Of a DNA stretch of 56,804 nt, positions 46,595 to 55,397 are shown one piece after another. The stretch comes from JACJXF01 sp964349045. GTDB taxonomy: Bacteria; Bacteroidota; Bacteroidia; Bacteroidales; GCA-2748055. Positions within the stretch are counted from its first letter, which is position 1, and the number at the start of each line of letters is the position of its first letter. The notes under the pieces were generated by a model. It was not told where the DNA came from. It made no database searches and saw only the letters and a list, made by a program, of their open reading frames with translations. The stretch covers positions 1-56,804 of the forward strand of contig CAYGFI010000012.1 of assembly GCA_964349045.1 (NCBI GenBank), read 5' to 3'. Position numbers and translations under genes: made by a program.

Positions 46595-47944
46595 TTATTT
46601 GTTAATAATTTTAGTTTTTCCTATCCACAATAACTCAATTTCTTCCAGTGATTTCCCTTTGGTTTCAGGAACATACAAAAAAGTAAACAGCCATTGTAAC
46701 AGCGACATAAGCGCTAAAAACAGGAATGTAGCAGCGCCACCGATGGATGCCAGGAAATGCGGAAACAGTAAAACAACCAGGAAGTTGAAGATCCATTGAG
46801 TAAAGGAGGCAAAAGCAACGGCTTTTCCCCGTATTTTGTTTGGAAATATTTCCGAGACTAGGGTCCAGAAAACCGGGCCGATACAAGAGGCAAAAAAGGC
46901 AATAAACAGCATAATGCAAACCAAAGTGAATATTCCTTCCAGATTCAGATAGAACGAGGCGGCTAACAACAATAATGTAACCACCATTCCCATGGAACCC
47001 AGGAGATAGAGGAAACGTCTTCCGATTTTATCAACAAAAAATATAGCCACAAAGGTGAACAAAAAGTTAATCAGACCTAAAAGAGAGGTCTGGAGTAACG
47101 CGTTTTTTATTTCAACACCTGCAGCCAGAAGGATTTTAGGAGCATAGTCAACAATAGTGTTTATTCCGCTTATTTGTACCAAAATGGCTAAAAAGAATCC
47201 AACAAGCACTACTTTACGATAGGCGGGTCTGAATAGCTCGCCGATTGATAAAGAGGCTTTATTGTCTTTAAGTGACTCAGCTATTTCCTGAATTTCAGTC
47301 TTCGCTACTATTTCACCACCTATTCTTGTCAGGACTTTCAATGATTCTTCTTTTCGCCCTGCTTTATATAACCAGCGAGGACTTTCAGGTATGAAAAACA
47401 ATCCCACGAAAAAGAACACGGATGGCACAACTCCGGTCGCAAACATCCATCGCCAGTTATTGTCAACATCATGTAATCCATAGTTAATGGTATAGGAACA
47501 CAGTATTCCCAAAGTAATGGTAAGCTGGTAAACTGCCACCAACATTCCTCGGTTTTTAGGTGGAGAAACTTCTGCCACATACATGGGAGAAAGCACTGAA
47601 GCAGCTCCAACAGCAAGACCTCCTAATACCCGGGCTGAAATAAACAATATGGATGAAGTTGCAATGGCTGTAATTGTGCATGAAAGGGCAAAAAACAGTG
47701 CAACAATAATTAGAATTTTTTTACGTCCATATTTATCCGTCAGCACACCGCTGCCAAATGCTCCTATAATTGCACCAACCAAAAGTGAACTTACTCCCCA
47801 GCCCAATTCCAGCTCATTCCATCCAAAATAGGGCTGAATAAAAGGAACTGCACCGGAAATAATTGCTATATCGAAGCCAAACATTAAACCACCCATGGTA
47901 GCAATAAGGCAAATGAAATATAAGTAAAGATTGTTTTTAGTCAT
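46595..47944 (-). CDS. Sugar-porter MFS transporter
   Basis: From ATG 47944 (MTKNNLYLYFICLIATMGGL) the protein has 449 residues; a frame extended to 48043 overlaps a DUF1080 fossil in another frame and gives no better start. It has 12 membrane helices and all sugar-porter marks: GFDIAIISGA in helix 1, DKYGRKK in the first loop, the PESPRWL motif at the end of helix 6, FFVDKIGRRFLYLLG in the second half, and PETKGKSLEEIE at the end. It moves a monosaccharide, likely a pentose or hexose, across the inner membrane by proton symport or facilitation. It is the only importer in this minus-strand locus, which has no SusC or SusD. Confidence 0.9.
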   Translation of the reverse strand: MTKNNLYLYFICLIATMGGLMFGFDIAIISGAVPFIQPYFGWNELELGWGVSSLLVGAIIGAFGSGVLTDKYGRKKILIIVALFFALSCTITAIATSSILFISARVLGGLAVGAASVLSPMYVAEVSPPKNRGMLVAVYQLTITLGILCSYTINYGLHDVDNNWRWMFATGVVPSVFFFVGLFFIPESPRWLYKAGRKEESLKVLTRIGGEIVAKTEIQEIAESLKDNKASLSIGELFRPAYRKVVLVGFFLAILVQISGINTIVDYAPKILLAAGVEIKNALLQTSLLGLINFLFTFVAIFFVDKIGRRFLYLLGSMGMVVTLLLLAASFYLNLEGIFTLVCIMLFIAFFASCIGPVFWTLVSEIFPNKIRGKAVAFASFTQWIFNFLVVLLFPHFLASIGGAATFLFLALMSLLQWLFTFLYVPETKGKSLEEIELLWIGKTKIINK

Positions 47945-47972
47945 GCTACTTTTCGATATAAGAGATTTCAAT

Positions 47973-48080
47973 TTATAAACCCTTAATTTTAACATTCCTG
48001 AAATAGACTTTTGCTCCTGCATACTTTCCCTGTAATCCCACATAACCCTGAGTTGGAAGTTCAGAAAAAGGGGCGCTTAT
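47973..48080 (-). pseudogene. 3' fossil of a DUF1080 (3-keto-glycoside hydrolase) gene
   Basis: On the minus strand 35 codons read ISAPFSELPTQGYVGLQGKY then AGAKVYFRNVKIKGL and TAA. This is the C-terminal end of the DUF1080 family (typically GYIGLQxHGxKVxFRNIRIKEL). The frame is closed by a stop directly before it, and no more of the gene is present. The intact DUF1080 gene at 49703-50464 has a different end (HISLQNHGTRVWYRSIKLKEI), so the fossil derives from another paralogue. Confidence 0.75.
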
Positions 48081-48141
48081 TTATTTATTTGGTTTAGTTT
48101 GAATTAGATGATTAAGCGCAGATCCTGAACTGCGGGAACGC

Positions 48142-48187
48142 AAACGCAGTATAAAAACACAGTAAAAACTGTATATACACTGCGTTT
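48142..48187 (-). other. Hairpin after the Gfo/Idh gene
   Basis: AAACGCAGT at 48142-48150 pairs with ACTGCGTTT at 48179-48187, and inside it ACAGT-aaaa-ACTGT (48159-48172) forms a second stem. It begins at the stop codon of the oxidoreductase. It may stop or slow transcripts before the transporter half of the locus; there is no T-run, so this is uncertain. Confidence 0.5.
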
Positions 48188-49691
48188 AATTAATTTCTTC
48201 CGGCATATCCGGCAGCCCCCATCCCTGTCTGTATGTGTGCTTAATATATTCACTGGCGCTTGCCAGAGCATTGAATGTTTCGTATTTATTATCGAAAGTA
48301 GGATGCCCGTCAATTACATTAAAATCGGCAGAAACCAGGATCTTCATCTCTTCTGATTCCGGGATATTCGTGAACTTCATATTTTCGCCATCCCACTTTA
48401 AGGCTTTATTCAGACCCTGAAGGCGAACTGCCAATACACCAAGTGACACCATTTCGTTAAATGGCCCGGCATAGGCGAAATTGGAGGTTGTTTCGACCCT
48501 GTTTTCGGGGGATTCTTTACAGGCACGGATCCAATCCTGCTCATGAATTCCATCCTGGTAAAAGACATGGCCTCCAGGAATGCGTCTCAGATATGGACTC
48601 ACAACAGGAACTCGTCCGGAAAGCAGACGGGGGCTATAACCACCGCATCCGCACATAAGGGTATCTTTTGATCCGATAAACAGGCAACCACCAAGGCCAT
48701 CGGCCATAAGGTTTTCGCCTTCGGGAAGGAGTTCGGTAAGGTTGGGGAGTAAACCACCGTCGTACCAGTGAACTTTTACAGGGGGTAAAGCAAGTTTTGG
48801 CATATTATCCCTTGCAGGAAATGAAAATTCAACTGTTTCAGCGTGTGGCGCCGATTCGGTATTGATACTTGTTGAACTCCCCCGGACTTTTTCGGGATAA
48901 CCCAGTTTAAGTGACTGATAAACGGGATCCAGCACATGGCAGGCCATATCCCCAAAGGCTCCGGTACCAAAATCCCACCAGCCGCGCCAGTTCCAGGGAG
49001 TATAGATTTCATGATAAGGTCTCATTGGTGCAGGCCCGATAAACAAATCCCAGTTAAGAGTTTTTGGGATAACCATAGCCTTTACCGGACGATTGATTCC
49101 CTGGGGCCATACAGGCCTGTCAGTCCATGCATGAACCTCCCGGATTTCACCGATCTCATTGTTCCATATCCATTCGCAGAGCTGTCGTACCCCATCCCCT
49201 GAGTTTCCCTGATTTCCCATCTGTGTGGCAACTTTATGCCTGGCAGTAAGTCTGGTTAATAAACGGGATTCATAAACCGAGTGAGTGAGAGGTTTCTGGC
49301 AATAGACATGTTTCCCAAGAGAAATAGCAGTTGCAGCAATACCTGCATGGGTATGATCGGCTGTAGCGATCATCACCCCGTCAACAGAGCTGCCTAATTC
49401 ATCGAACATTTTACGCCAGTCCCAGTATTTTTTAGCTTTTGGGAAATCATTAAAGCACAATTCGGCATATTTCCAGTCCACATCACATAATCCGATGATG
49501 TTTTCCGATTTCATTCCTTTCAGGTTTACATGTCCTTTTCCCCCGATTCCCACACCAACAATATTCAGTTTGTCGCTGGGAGCTTTGTAGCCCAAACCAC
49601 TGACAACATGACTTGGGAGAATTGTAATTCCGGCAGAAATAATGCCTGCTTTTTTTATGAAATCACGACGCGAATTATCTGAGCTTTTCAT
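48186..49691 (-). CDS. Gfo/Idh/MocA oxidoreductase with Tat signal
   Basis: From ATG 49691 (MKSSDNSRRDFIKKAGIISA) the protein has 501 residues with a twin-arginine signal (SRRDFIKK), so it is exported folded with its cofactor. The Rossmann core NIVGVGIGGKGHVNLKGMKS follows, then the motif GKHVYCQKPLTHSVYE (usually E-K-P). The substrate domain contains WDLFIGPAPMRPYHEIYTPW and GTGAFGDMACHVLDPVYQSL, typical of the large periplasmic Gfo/Idh branch. These enzymes oxidise and re-reduce sugars, often at carbon 3. It lies 11 bases after the DUF1080 gene and in the same operon as a GH109-like oxidoreductase, which supports a role in 3-keto-glycoside handling. Confidence 0.87.
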   Translation of the reverse strand: MKSSDNSRRDFIKKAGIISAGITILPSHVVSGLGYKAPSDKLNIVGVGIGGKGHVNLKGMKSENIIGLCDVDWKYAELCFNDFPKAKKYWDWRKMFDELGSSVDGVMIATADHTHAGIAATAISLGKHVYCQKPLTHSVYESRLLTRLTARHKVATQMGNQGNSGDGVRQLCEWIWNNEIGEIREVHAWTDRPVWPQGINRPVKAMVIPKTLNWDLFIGPAPMRPYHEIYTPWNWRGWWDFGTGAFGDMACHVLDPVYQSLKLGYPEKVRGSSTSINTESAPHAETVEFSFPARDNMPKLALPPVKVHWYDGGLLPNLTELLPEGENLMADGLGGCLFIGSKDTLMCGCGGYSPRLLSGRVPVVSPYLRRIPGGHVFYQDGIHEQDWIRACKESPENRVETTSNFAYAGPFNEMVSLGVLAVRLQGLNKALKWDGENMKFTNIPESEEMKILVSADFNVIDGHPTFDNKYETFNALASASEYIKHTYRQGWGLPDMPEEIN

Positions 49692-49702
49692 TGTAATTAA
49701 AA

Positions 49703-50464
49703 TTAAATTTCCTTCAGTTTTATCGAACGATACCAAACCCTTGTTCCGTGGTTCTGGAGTGAAATATGTCCTTCATCGAATTTGCCCCAATCAGGGAAAT
49801 TTGACCATTTCCCACTATTCCTGAGTGTGAGCCATTCTTCAGAATTCTTCTCATATTTTACCACCACTTCGCCGTTAAGGATCTGGGTAACCTCATTCCC
49901 ATTAACCACAAGAAAGAGCTGGTTCCATTCGCCAACAGGCTTGTATGGCTTTACCATAGGGGGATACATGGCATAATTTGCACCGTTTATCTGCCAGTCT
50001 TCAAGAGGATCAGGCCAGTTTTCATGGTCTATTACCTGAAACTCAGGACCGGTTTCGTAGGGATACCTGTAAATCGTATCTTCTTCAATTTGAAAAATAA
50101 TTCCGCTATTTGCTGATTTTGTAAGTTTATATTCAACATAGAAAGCAAAATTGCGGTACTTCTTATTGGTAATAATATCCTGATCTTCTCCACCACCCTG
50201 GCTATTCATTGTAAAAGAGCCATCTTCAATTGCCCAGCAATCAGGAAAAACTGTCATGTTATAACCATGCCAGCCATCAGTGTTGATCCCGTTGAACAAC
50301 AGTTGCCACCCGTTTTCCTTTTCTTTCTCAGTTAAGAAATTTGGAGCTGCATTTTTATCCAGCCCGGAATAGAGATTCAGAGCATCTTTGGGATTGAATT
50401 TTCCACAGGAGATAATGACTATCGCCATTATACCCATAATTAATTTAGTTTGAAGCTTTTTCAT
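49703..50464 (-). CDS. DUF1080 3-keto-glycoside hydrolase-like lipoprotein
   Basis: This 253-residue lipoprotein has a short signal peptide (LIMGIMAIVIISC, cysteine near residue 20). The DUF1080 fold follows: GWQLLFNGINTDGWHGYNM at the start, TKSANSGIIFQI with an acidic residue after it, GPEFQVIDHENWPD, and the end GHISLQNHGTRVWYRSIKLK. The family includes hydrolases and lyases that cleave glycosides once carbon 3 has been oxidised, as described for the alternative glycan route of Bacteroides thetaiotaomicron (BT2156-BT2160). It overlaps the upstream GH109-like gene by four bases (ATGA) and precedes a Gfo/Idh gene by 11, so the three are a coupled module. The exact glycoside is unknown. Confidence 0.88.
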   Translation of the reverse strand: MKKLQTKLIMGIMAIVIISCGKFNPKDALNLYSGLDKNAAPNFLTEKEKENGWQLLFNGINTDGWHGYNMTVFPDCWAIEDGSFTMNSQGGGEDQDIITNKKYRNFAFYVEYKLTKSANSGIIFQIEEDTIYRYPYETGPEFQVIDHENWPDPLEDWQINGANYAMYPPMVKPYKPVGEWNQLFLVVNGNEVTQILNGEVVVKYEKNSEEWLTLRNSGKWSNFPDWGKFDEGHISLQNHGTRVWYRSIKLKEI

Positions 50465-51930
50465 ACGGTTAATTGATTTTCAGTACTTTTTGATTTTACT
50501 CTCACCCCTGTATTTCCCCCCTGAGAGAGATTAATATCAACAGGTTTGTTTGATTTATATTTCCCACAGGTGAAATCAGGGACTGTTATGGAATTGGATC
50601 GGTTAGACACCGACCATTCACTCAGGGGGGCAATACTGCTCCAGAGAGCTGCATCGTAAACATCCTGATCAACCGGAAGGCCATTCCGAAGACAGTCAAT
50701 AAGTCTCCAGTCCATCATGAAATCCATACCACCATGCCCACCTATCTTTTTTGCCATTTCTCCAACTCTTTTTACGATTTCAGGTGTATATTGCTCTTCG
50801 GCTCCTTTCATCATGTCATCATCGAACCATTCATGTCCCAGGGCAATTCTTTCCGGTTCAGGCCATTTGCAGGCCATTCCTTTGGTACCGCTGAGCAAAT
50901 GAATACGGGAATAGGGACGAGGGCTTGTTGTATCGTGCTGAATCATGATAGTTTTACCTTTTTCTGTCCGAACGGTTGTGGTATTCATATTTCCGCGGTA
51001 TCCTGTTGTTTTGAATTCGTTAAAAAAACCATCTTTCTGAGCTAACTCTATGGCCATATCAGCCATTTGGAAATCATTTGATGATATGGAGGTCAGGTAA
51101 TCCATACGGTCGCCACGATTGATATCAAGCGCCTGGCAAACAGGCCCCAGCCCATGAGTAGGATAGAGGTTTCCGTTGCGATGCTGATTTTCCTTCAGGC
51201 GCCACATTTCAGTATAAGCGTCCTTACTGAAATTGAGATTCCTCAGGTCATGAATATAAGCTCCTTCGGTATGGACAATTTCTCCGAAAAAACCTTGTCG
51301 TGCCATATTGAGAGTCAGCAGTTCAAAAAAGTCGTAGCAACAATTTTCGAGCATCATACAATGCTTCCTGGTTTTTTCCGAGGTCTCTACCAACAGCCAG
51401 GCTTCATCAAGTGTAGTAGCTGCAGGAACCTCTGTTGCCGTGTGTTTACCATTCTCCATTGCAAAAACAGCCATTGGAGTATGGAGTTGCCAGGGAGTGC
51501 AAATGTAAACCAGGTCGATTTCATCGCTTTGACACAGTTCTTTCCATGCATCCTTGTGACCGCCATAAGCTTTAGCTTCCGGTAATCCATAATCGGACAG
51601 GATTTTCTGTGCTTTTACTACCCGGTCCATTCTTTCATCGCAGAGAGCTTTGATTTCCACACCTTCAATATTGGCTATCCGCTCTACTGCTCCGGGTCCG
51701 CGCATACCCAGGCCGATGAAACCAATACGCACCACATCCAGCTTCGGAGCAGCATATCCGCTCATATTAAAAAGCTGGGATTGTTTTCTCCCGGAGGCCT
51801 CTAAAATGTAAGCAAGTGAGCCGGATTGTTCCTTTTTATCATTTGCAATGCAAGATGACAATCCACCAGAGAGTATTCCTGCGCCTGCAACTCCCGCGAT
51901 TTTAAAAAAACTTCGTCTGTTAGTTTTCAT
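50461..51930 (-). CDS. GH109-like Gfo/Idh/MocA oxidoreductase with Tat signal
   Basis: This 489-residue protein begins MKTNRRSFFKIAGVAGAGIL, a twin-arginine signal ending in a lipobox-like GGLSSC. The Rossmann motif is RIGFIGLGMRGPGAVERIAN. The usual E-K-P is replaced by TEVPAATT, and the later YPTHGLGPVCQALDINRGDR carries the histidine motif. These three marks are those of family GH109 (NAD-dependent alpha-N-acetylgalactosaminidases and relatives that oxidise carbon 3 transiently). The true substrate may differ in Bacteroidota. It overlaps the DUF1080 gene and starts an operon part that is preceded by octamer repeats directly before the ATG. Confidence 0.85.
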   Translation of the reverse strand: MKTNRRSFFKIAGVAGAGILSGGLSSCIANDKKEQSGSLAYILEASGRKQSQLFNMSGYAAPKLDVVRIGFIGLGMRGPGAVERIANIEGVEIKALCDERMDRVVKAQKILSDYGLPEAKAYGGHKDAWKELCQSDEIDLVYICTPWQLHTPMAVFAMENGKHTATEVPAATTLDEAWLLVETSEKTRKHCMMLENCCYDFFELLTLNMARQGFFGEIVHTEGAYIHDLRNLNFSKDAYTEMWRLKENQHRNGNLYPTHGLGPVCQALDINRGDRMDYLTSISSNDFQMADMAIELAQKDGFFNEFKTTGYRGNMNTTTVRTEKGKTIMIQHDTTSPRPYSRIHLLSGTKGMACKWPEPERIALGHEWFDDDMMKGAEEQYTPEIVKRVGEMAKKIGGHGGMDFMMDWRLIDCLRNGLPVDQDVYDAALWSSIAPLSEWSVSNRSNSITVPDFTCGKYKSNKPVDINLSQGGNTGVRVKSKSTENQLTV

Positions 51931-51978
51931 AGTTAATTAGTTAATTAGTTAATTAGTTAATTAGTTAATTTGTTAATT
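51931..51978. repeat. Six tandem octamers abutting the GH109-like start codon
   Basis: AGTTAATT occurs five times without interruption from 51931 to 51970, and a sixth copy, TGTTAATT, follows at 51971-51978. The array ends exactly at the ATG (51928-51930) of the minus-strand gene, so on the message it forms the whole last 48 bases of the leader. It is not a CRISPR. Copy number could vary by slippage. Confidence 0.9.
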
Positions 51979-52100
51979 CAGTTCATAAAGTTTATAAAGT
52001 TAATAAAGCGCCTGGAGTCAGGGCTCACTTTTTAAATATTATGGTTTACTTTATTAAAAATCTGAGCTAATAACTTTAGTCACTCCACACTTATTATTAC

Positions 52101-53261
52101 TTATATTTTAATAAAAGTTTTATTCCTGTACATATACCAGAGAATCAGGTAAAGAACCATAAATCCCCCGAAATATCTAAGCGAATCATACCAGCCTCCT
52201 ATCCAGGGAATTAAGCCATTAATGAATACTTCGGCCATACCAACAAAATTCTTTTCAAAAAGATGCCATGCCACATATCCGGCAATTGCATTCGATCCCA
52301 GGATAATCATCCAGCGGGTGCCTTTACGTAAGCCCCACACATCAATAATCAGATAAAAAACCGCAAGCATAAGTACACAAATTCCCCCGGAAAAAAGCAC
52401 AAATGAACTGGACCATATTTTTTTGATAATGGGATGCCAGATATCGAGGATTTGTGCAAGTACGATTAATGAAATACCCAGAAACAGATAATTCCGGAAT
52501 TTCTTCATCTGACTCAATGCAGATTGCATGATGTAACCGGAGAAAACTCCAAGCATTACAGTTGCACCAAAATTCAGTGTTGATACAATCCAGGTATAGG
52601 TTCCCCAGCCAATAAACCGGCCCATAACCGCTTTTTCTACAAACATAGCAACATTTCCCTCCGGTGAATAAGCGTTGGCGGTAGTCCCGCCAATTGGAAC
52701 AAGAGCTATAATTGCCCAATAGATAATCAGTAGTCCCATCGTAGCTATTATCTGGTAGATAACAGGCATGTACAGGATAAAAATAGTGGCAATTAAATAA
52801 CCACTTGCTATAGCCTGCAATGTGTTGGTATAGAATTGAATATTATGTATGTCATAATGGAGAAGATTACCCTGGACAATCATCCCTAATATCCATAAAA
52901 TCAAAATTCTTTTAATTGTGTGTTTCCACAAAGGGGTATCGGTCAGAGCGGTCGATAGTCGCTTTCTGTATGAGTAAACCATCGACACACCGACCACGAA
53001 CATAAAAAGGGGCATGATAATATCATAAAAATGAAACCCGAACCATTCAACGTGATCCATCTGGTCCCTGAGAAAGCCGGAAAACTTATTATGGAAAACA
53101 TTATCAATGCTTTTAAAGGCTATGTCGCCTCCCATAATCCAGAACATATCAAAACCTCTCAAAGCATCAACTGAAATTACCCTGTCCCTGGAAAGAATTG
53201 TTTTGTTTCTGACCTGAAACACCTCTAAAGATTTAAAAAACTCCCGGATGGCAAAACTCAT
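52101..53261 (-). CDS. DUF5009/HGSNAT-like acyltransferase membrane protein
   Basis: This 386-residue membrane protein opens with SVDALRGFDMFWIMGGD (the S-x-D-x-x-R-G motif of the family, near residue 30), then FHFYDIIMPLFMFVVGVSMV with the conserved histidine-aspartate area. About ten helices follow, and the last part has GSNAIAGYVAWHLFEKNF. Its relatives are heparan-alpha-glucosaminide N-acetyltransferase and the YeiB/NagX-type proteins, which move acyl groups across the membrane to amino sugars. It is 45 bases after the GH172 gene and 170 before the octamer repeats. A role in acylating or de-acylating a sugar of the locus is conceivable but not shown. Confidence 0.8.
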   Translation of the reverse strand: MSFAIREFFKSLEVFQVRNKTILSRDRVISVDALRGFDMFWIMGGDIAFKSIDNVFHNKFSGFLRDQMDHVEWFGFHFYDIIMPLFMFVVGVSMVYSYRKRLSTALTDTPLWKHTIKRILILWILGMIVQGNLLHYDIHNIQFYTNTLQAIASGYLIATIFILYMPVIYQIIATMGLLIIYWAIIALVPIGGTTANAYSPEGNVAMFVEKAVMGRFIGWGTYTWIVSTLNFGATVMLGVFSGYIMQSALSQMKKFRNYLFLGISLIVLAQILDIWHPIIKKIWSSSFVLFSGGICVLMLAVFYLIIDVWGLRKGTRWMIILGSNAIAGYVAWHLFEKNFVGMAEVFINGLIPWIGGWYDSLRYFGGFMVLYLILWYMYRNKTFIKI

Positions 53262-53306
53262 CTGTTAATTAGTATTAAAATGTTTAAAACTGATACAAAT
53301 TCTATT

Positions 53307-55397
53307 TTAATTTTCTTTAATCCAAATGAAATCAACCCCGATTTTTTTATCTTTCTCTGTACTTAATGATTCAAATCTTATTTCATTCCTGCCTTTATTC
53401 AAAGATATTGATTCTGAAAAGTGATTTGCCAAAATCGTCAGATTCGGTTCGTACAGGTTCAGGATTTCTTTTCCATCGAATTTCACAGGCTTTCCGTTTA
53501 CCAGGAAGGATACTTTTCCCCCATCCGGACAATGTGCCATGGTAAATCCGATCCGGGTATTATCTGTAGCTTTATCGATGTTTATTTGGAAGCGGATCAT
53601 TTCACCGTCCTTTGCCGGTGTCCACATCAGGATATCTTCTTCCGCCCAAAGCTTTCCTTTTTCAACCTTAATGTTTGAGCTTTTTTCAGCGATTGAATTT
53701 TCTGCTTCAATGAATCTGAAACCCGCGGAACCACAGTATGCAATTGGCTTCCAGTACTGATAAGGGATATCCCGGAGATCAGACATGGATATCTTTTGAA
53801 AATCATCGATAAGCCCGGGCATCGCGTAAAAATACACGATTCTTCCATACGAAAAGTCAGGCACAATACCGTGATTTCCCAGCTCCATGTAAAAGGCCAG
53901 CTTATCATTAAAAGGGATATCATCAGAGATATGCCAGCGGAAATTTGAAACATACCCGCGGTTTCCCGGTCCGTCATTCCGGGGTTGCCCGCAATAGGGG
54001 TAAGAAAATATTCGCGTTGACGACCATGAATAATTAAAGTAGTCTTCGGAACCGGTTCCGAAAAATGAAGGGAATGTATCCTGGTCAACATATATCTTCT
54101 CATCCCCTTCACCCCACCAGTTTCCCCAGGAGGTAGTTGCATTACTTGGATTATACAAATAGGCAGCTGCACCAACCATACGACCTTTACCAGAAGCCAT
54201 AAGATATAGGATATCGTAAATATTACCATTTGCATTAATATTCGAAGCAGTCAATTCGTGGTCAATTCTCCAGCGAGCGCGAAAATGCATTGATTTTCCA
54301 TCTTCCCACCTGTAATTAAATGTATGGATAACACCCGAGACGTTTATATTTTCAAGGGAGTTGTTTTCAATTTCAATCCGTGCCAGGTGTTTAAAAGGCA
54401 TTATAAAACGGCAAATCATTGTACCATCGGTTTCAACCGAAAACGGAAGCGATTGATATGGATTCAGGCCCGGGGCAGCGCCGAAAAAATCGCCAACAGG
54501 TGACTGGACCTGCGGGACTGAGGAATTATCGAAATATATAGTTAATACAGTTTTTCTCAAAACAGCTTCTATATCCTCTGCATTGATTTTCAGGGAAAAA
54601 TATTCAATAGCCTGTTCGCCTGGAATATTAAATATTTCTTTTGTTGAACCCGCAGACACAGGAATTTCCGAAATCCTGATTGTTGGGGTTTTGAAAGTGA
54701 GATTATCGGTGGGATTAGTCAGGATATTATTTATTTTCTCCAGCCTATCAGCGTACTTATTAAAGCTTTTATTATTAAAGGATTCTACCCTGGCATTGGG
54801 TTCAAAGATCCGAACAACGACATGGTAGAAATGTTTCTCTTTAATATCTCCAATCCATTCGATCCGGCATCTTTTGGCAAAAGGAACAGGGAAATAAAAG
54901 GCATCAAATTGCCGGAAGGTTTTTCCGTAATCAACGCTGATCTCCTTACCAGATAATGCAACTAATGTTTTCCAGAAAAAATCTTCCGCAGAACCATCAT
55001 AAACCGGAACCTTTTCACCATCAATAAACAGGCGGATTTTCCCGTTAATTCCTGCTGTCCAGAGACGTAAAATCGCTCCCGGATTTTTAATATCACAGAT
55101 CAGGTATTCTCCTATTCCACTCGTGTCGGGTTGTTTTAATACTTTTTCAAAACCGGGAATGGGTTCATTTCCGAAACCATCTTCATTGGCAAACCAGCAA
55201 CTGTCGGTTGGTTTTGTGCTTCTGCGGTCGTATGAAGAATATTGAACTGTTTTATATCCTTGTTCAGTGAAGCGGGTCAGCCTTTCCAAATCAACCATTT
55301 CATCCAATAAGGTGCCGGATGTTATGGTTTGATCCGATTCGTGGCGGGAACATGAAAGAGCCAGCGTTAGAACTAAAATCAAAAATATTATTTTCAT
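53307..55397 (-). CDS. GH172 (DUF2961) glycoside hydrolase with C-terminal beta domain, lipoprotein
   Basis: This 696-residue protein has a lipoprotein signal (MKIIFLILVLTLALSC, cysteine at 16). Residues 30-470 form the DUF2961 domain, with catalytic segments WWGEGDEKIYVDQDTFPSFF and GTGSEDYFNYSW; E430 and E451 are 21 residues apart, the same spacing as in the second GH172 in this window. The last 150 residues (AEEDILMWTPAKDGEMIRFQ then DKKIGVDFIWIKEN) form a beta-sandwich, probably carbohydrate binding. GH172 members cleave D-fructofuranose or D-arabinofuranose linkages. It is the promoter-proximal gene of the minus-strand locus and is likely cell-surface anchored. Confidence 0.87.
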   Translation of the reverse strand: MKIIFLILVLTLALSCSRHESDQTITSGTLLDEMVDLERLTRFTEQGYKTVQYSSYDRRSTKPTDSCWFANEDGFGNEPIPGFEKVLKQPDTSGIGEYLICDIKNPGAILRLWTAGINGKIRLFIDGEKVPVYDGSAEDFFWKTLVALSGKEISVDYGKTFRQFDAFYFPVPFAKRCRIEWIGDIKEKHFYHVVVRIFEPNARVESFNNKSFNKYADRLEKINNILTNPTDNLTFKTPTIRISEIPVSAGSTKEIFNIPGEQAIEYFSLKINAEDIEAVLRKTVLTIYFDNSSVPQVQSPVGDFFGAAPGLNPYQSLPFSVETDGTMICRFIMPFKHLARIEIENNSLENINVSGVIHTFNYRWEDGKSMHFRARWRIDHELTASNINANGNIYDILYLMASGKGRMVGAAAYLYNPSNATTSWGNWWGEGDEKIYVDQDTFPSFFGTGSEDYFNYSWSSTRIFSYPYCGQPRNDGPGNRGYVSNFRWHISDDIPFNDKLAFYMELGNHGIVPDFSYGRIVYFYAMPGLIDDFQKISMSDLRDIPYQYWKPIAYCGSAGFRFIEAENSIAEKSSNIKVEKGKLWAEEDILMWTPAKDGEMIRFQINIDKATDNTRIGFTMAHCPDGGKVSFLVNGKPVKFDGKEILNLYEPNLTILANHFSESISLNKGRNEIRFESLSTEKDKKIGVDFIWIKEN

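Noticed and set aside
51931..51978. CRISPR-like repeat array
   Set aside because: Units are contiguous octamers without spacers.
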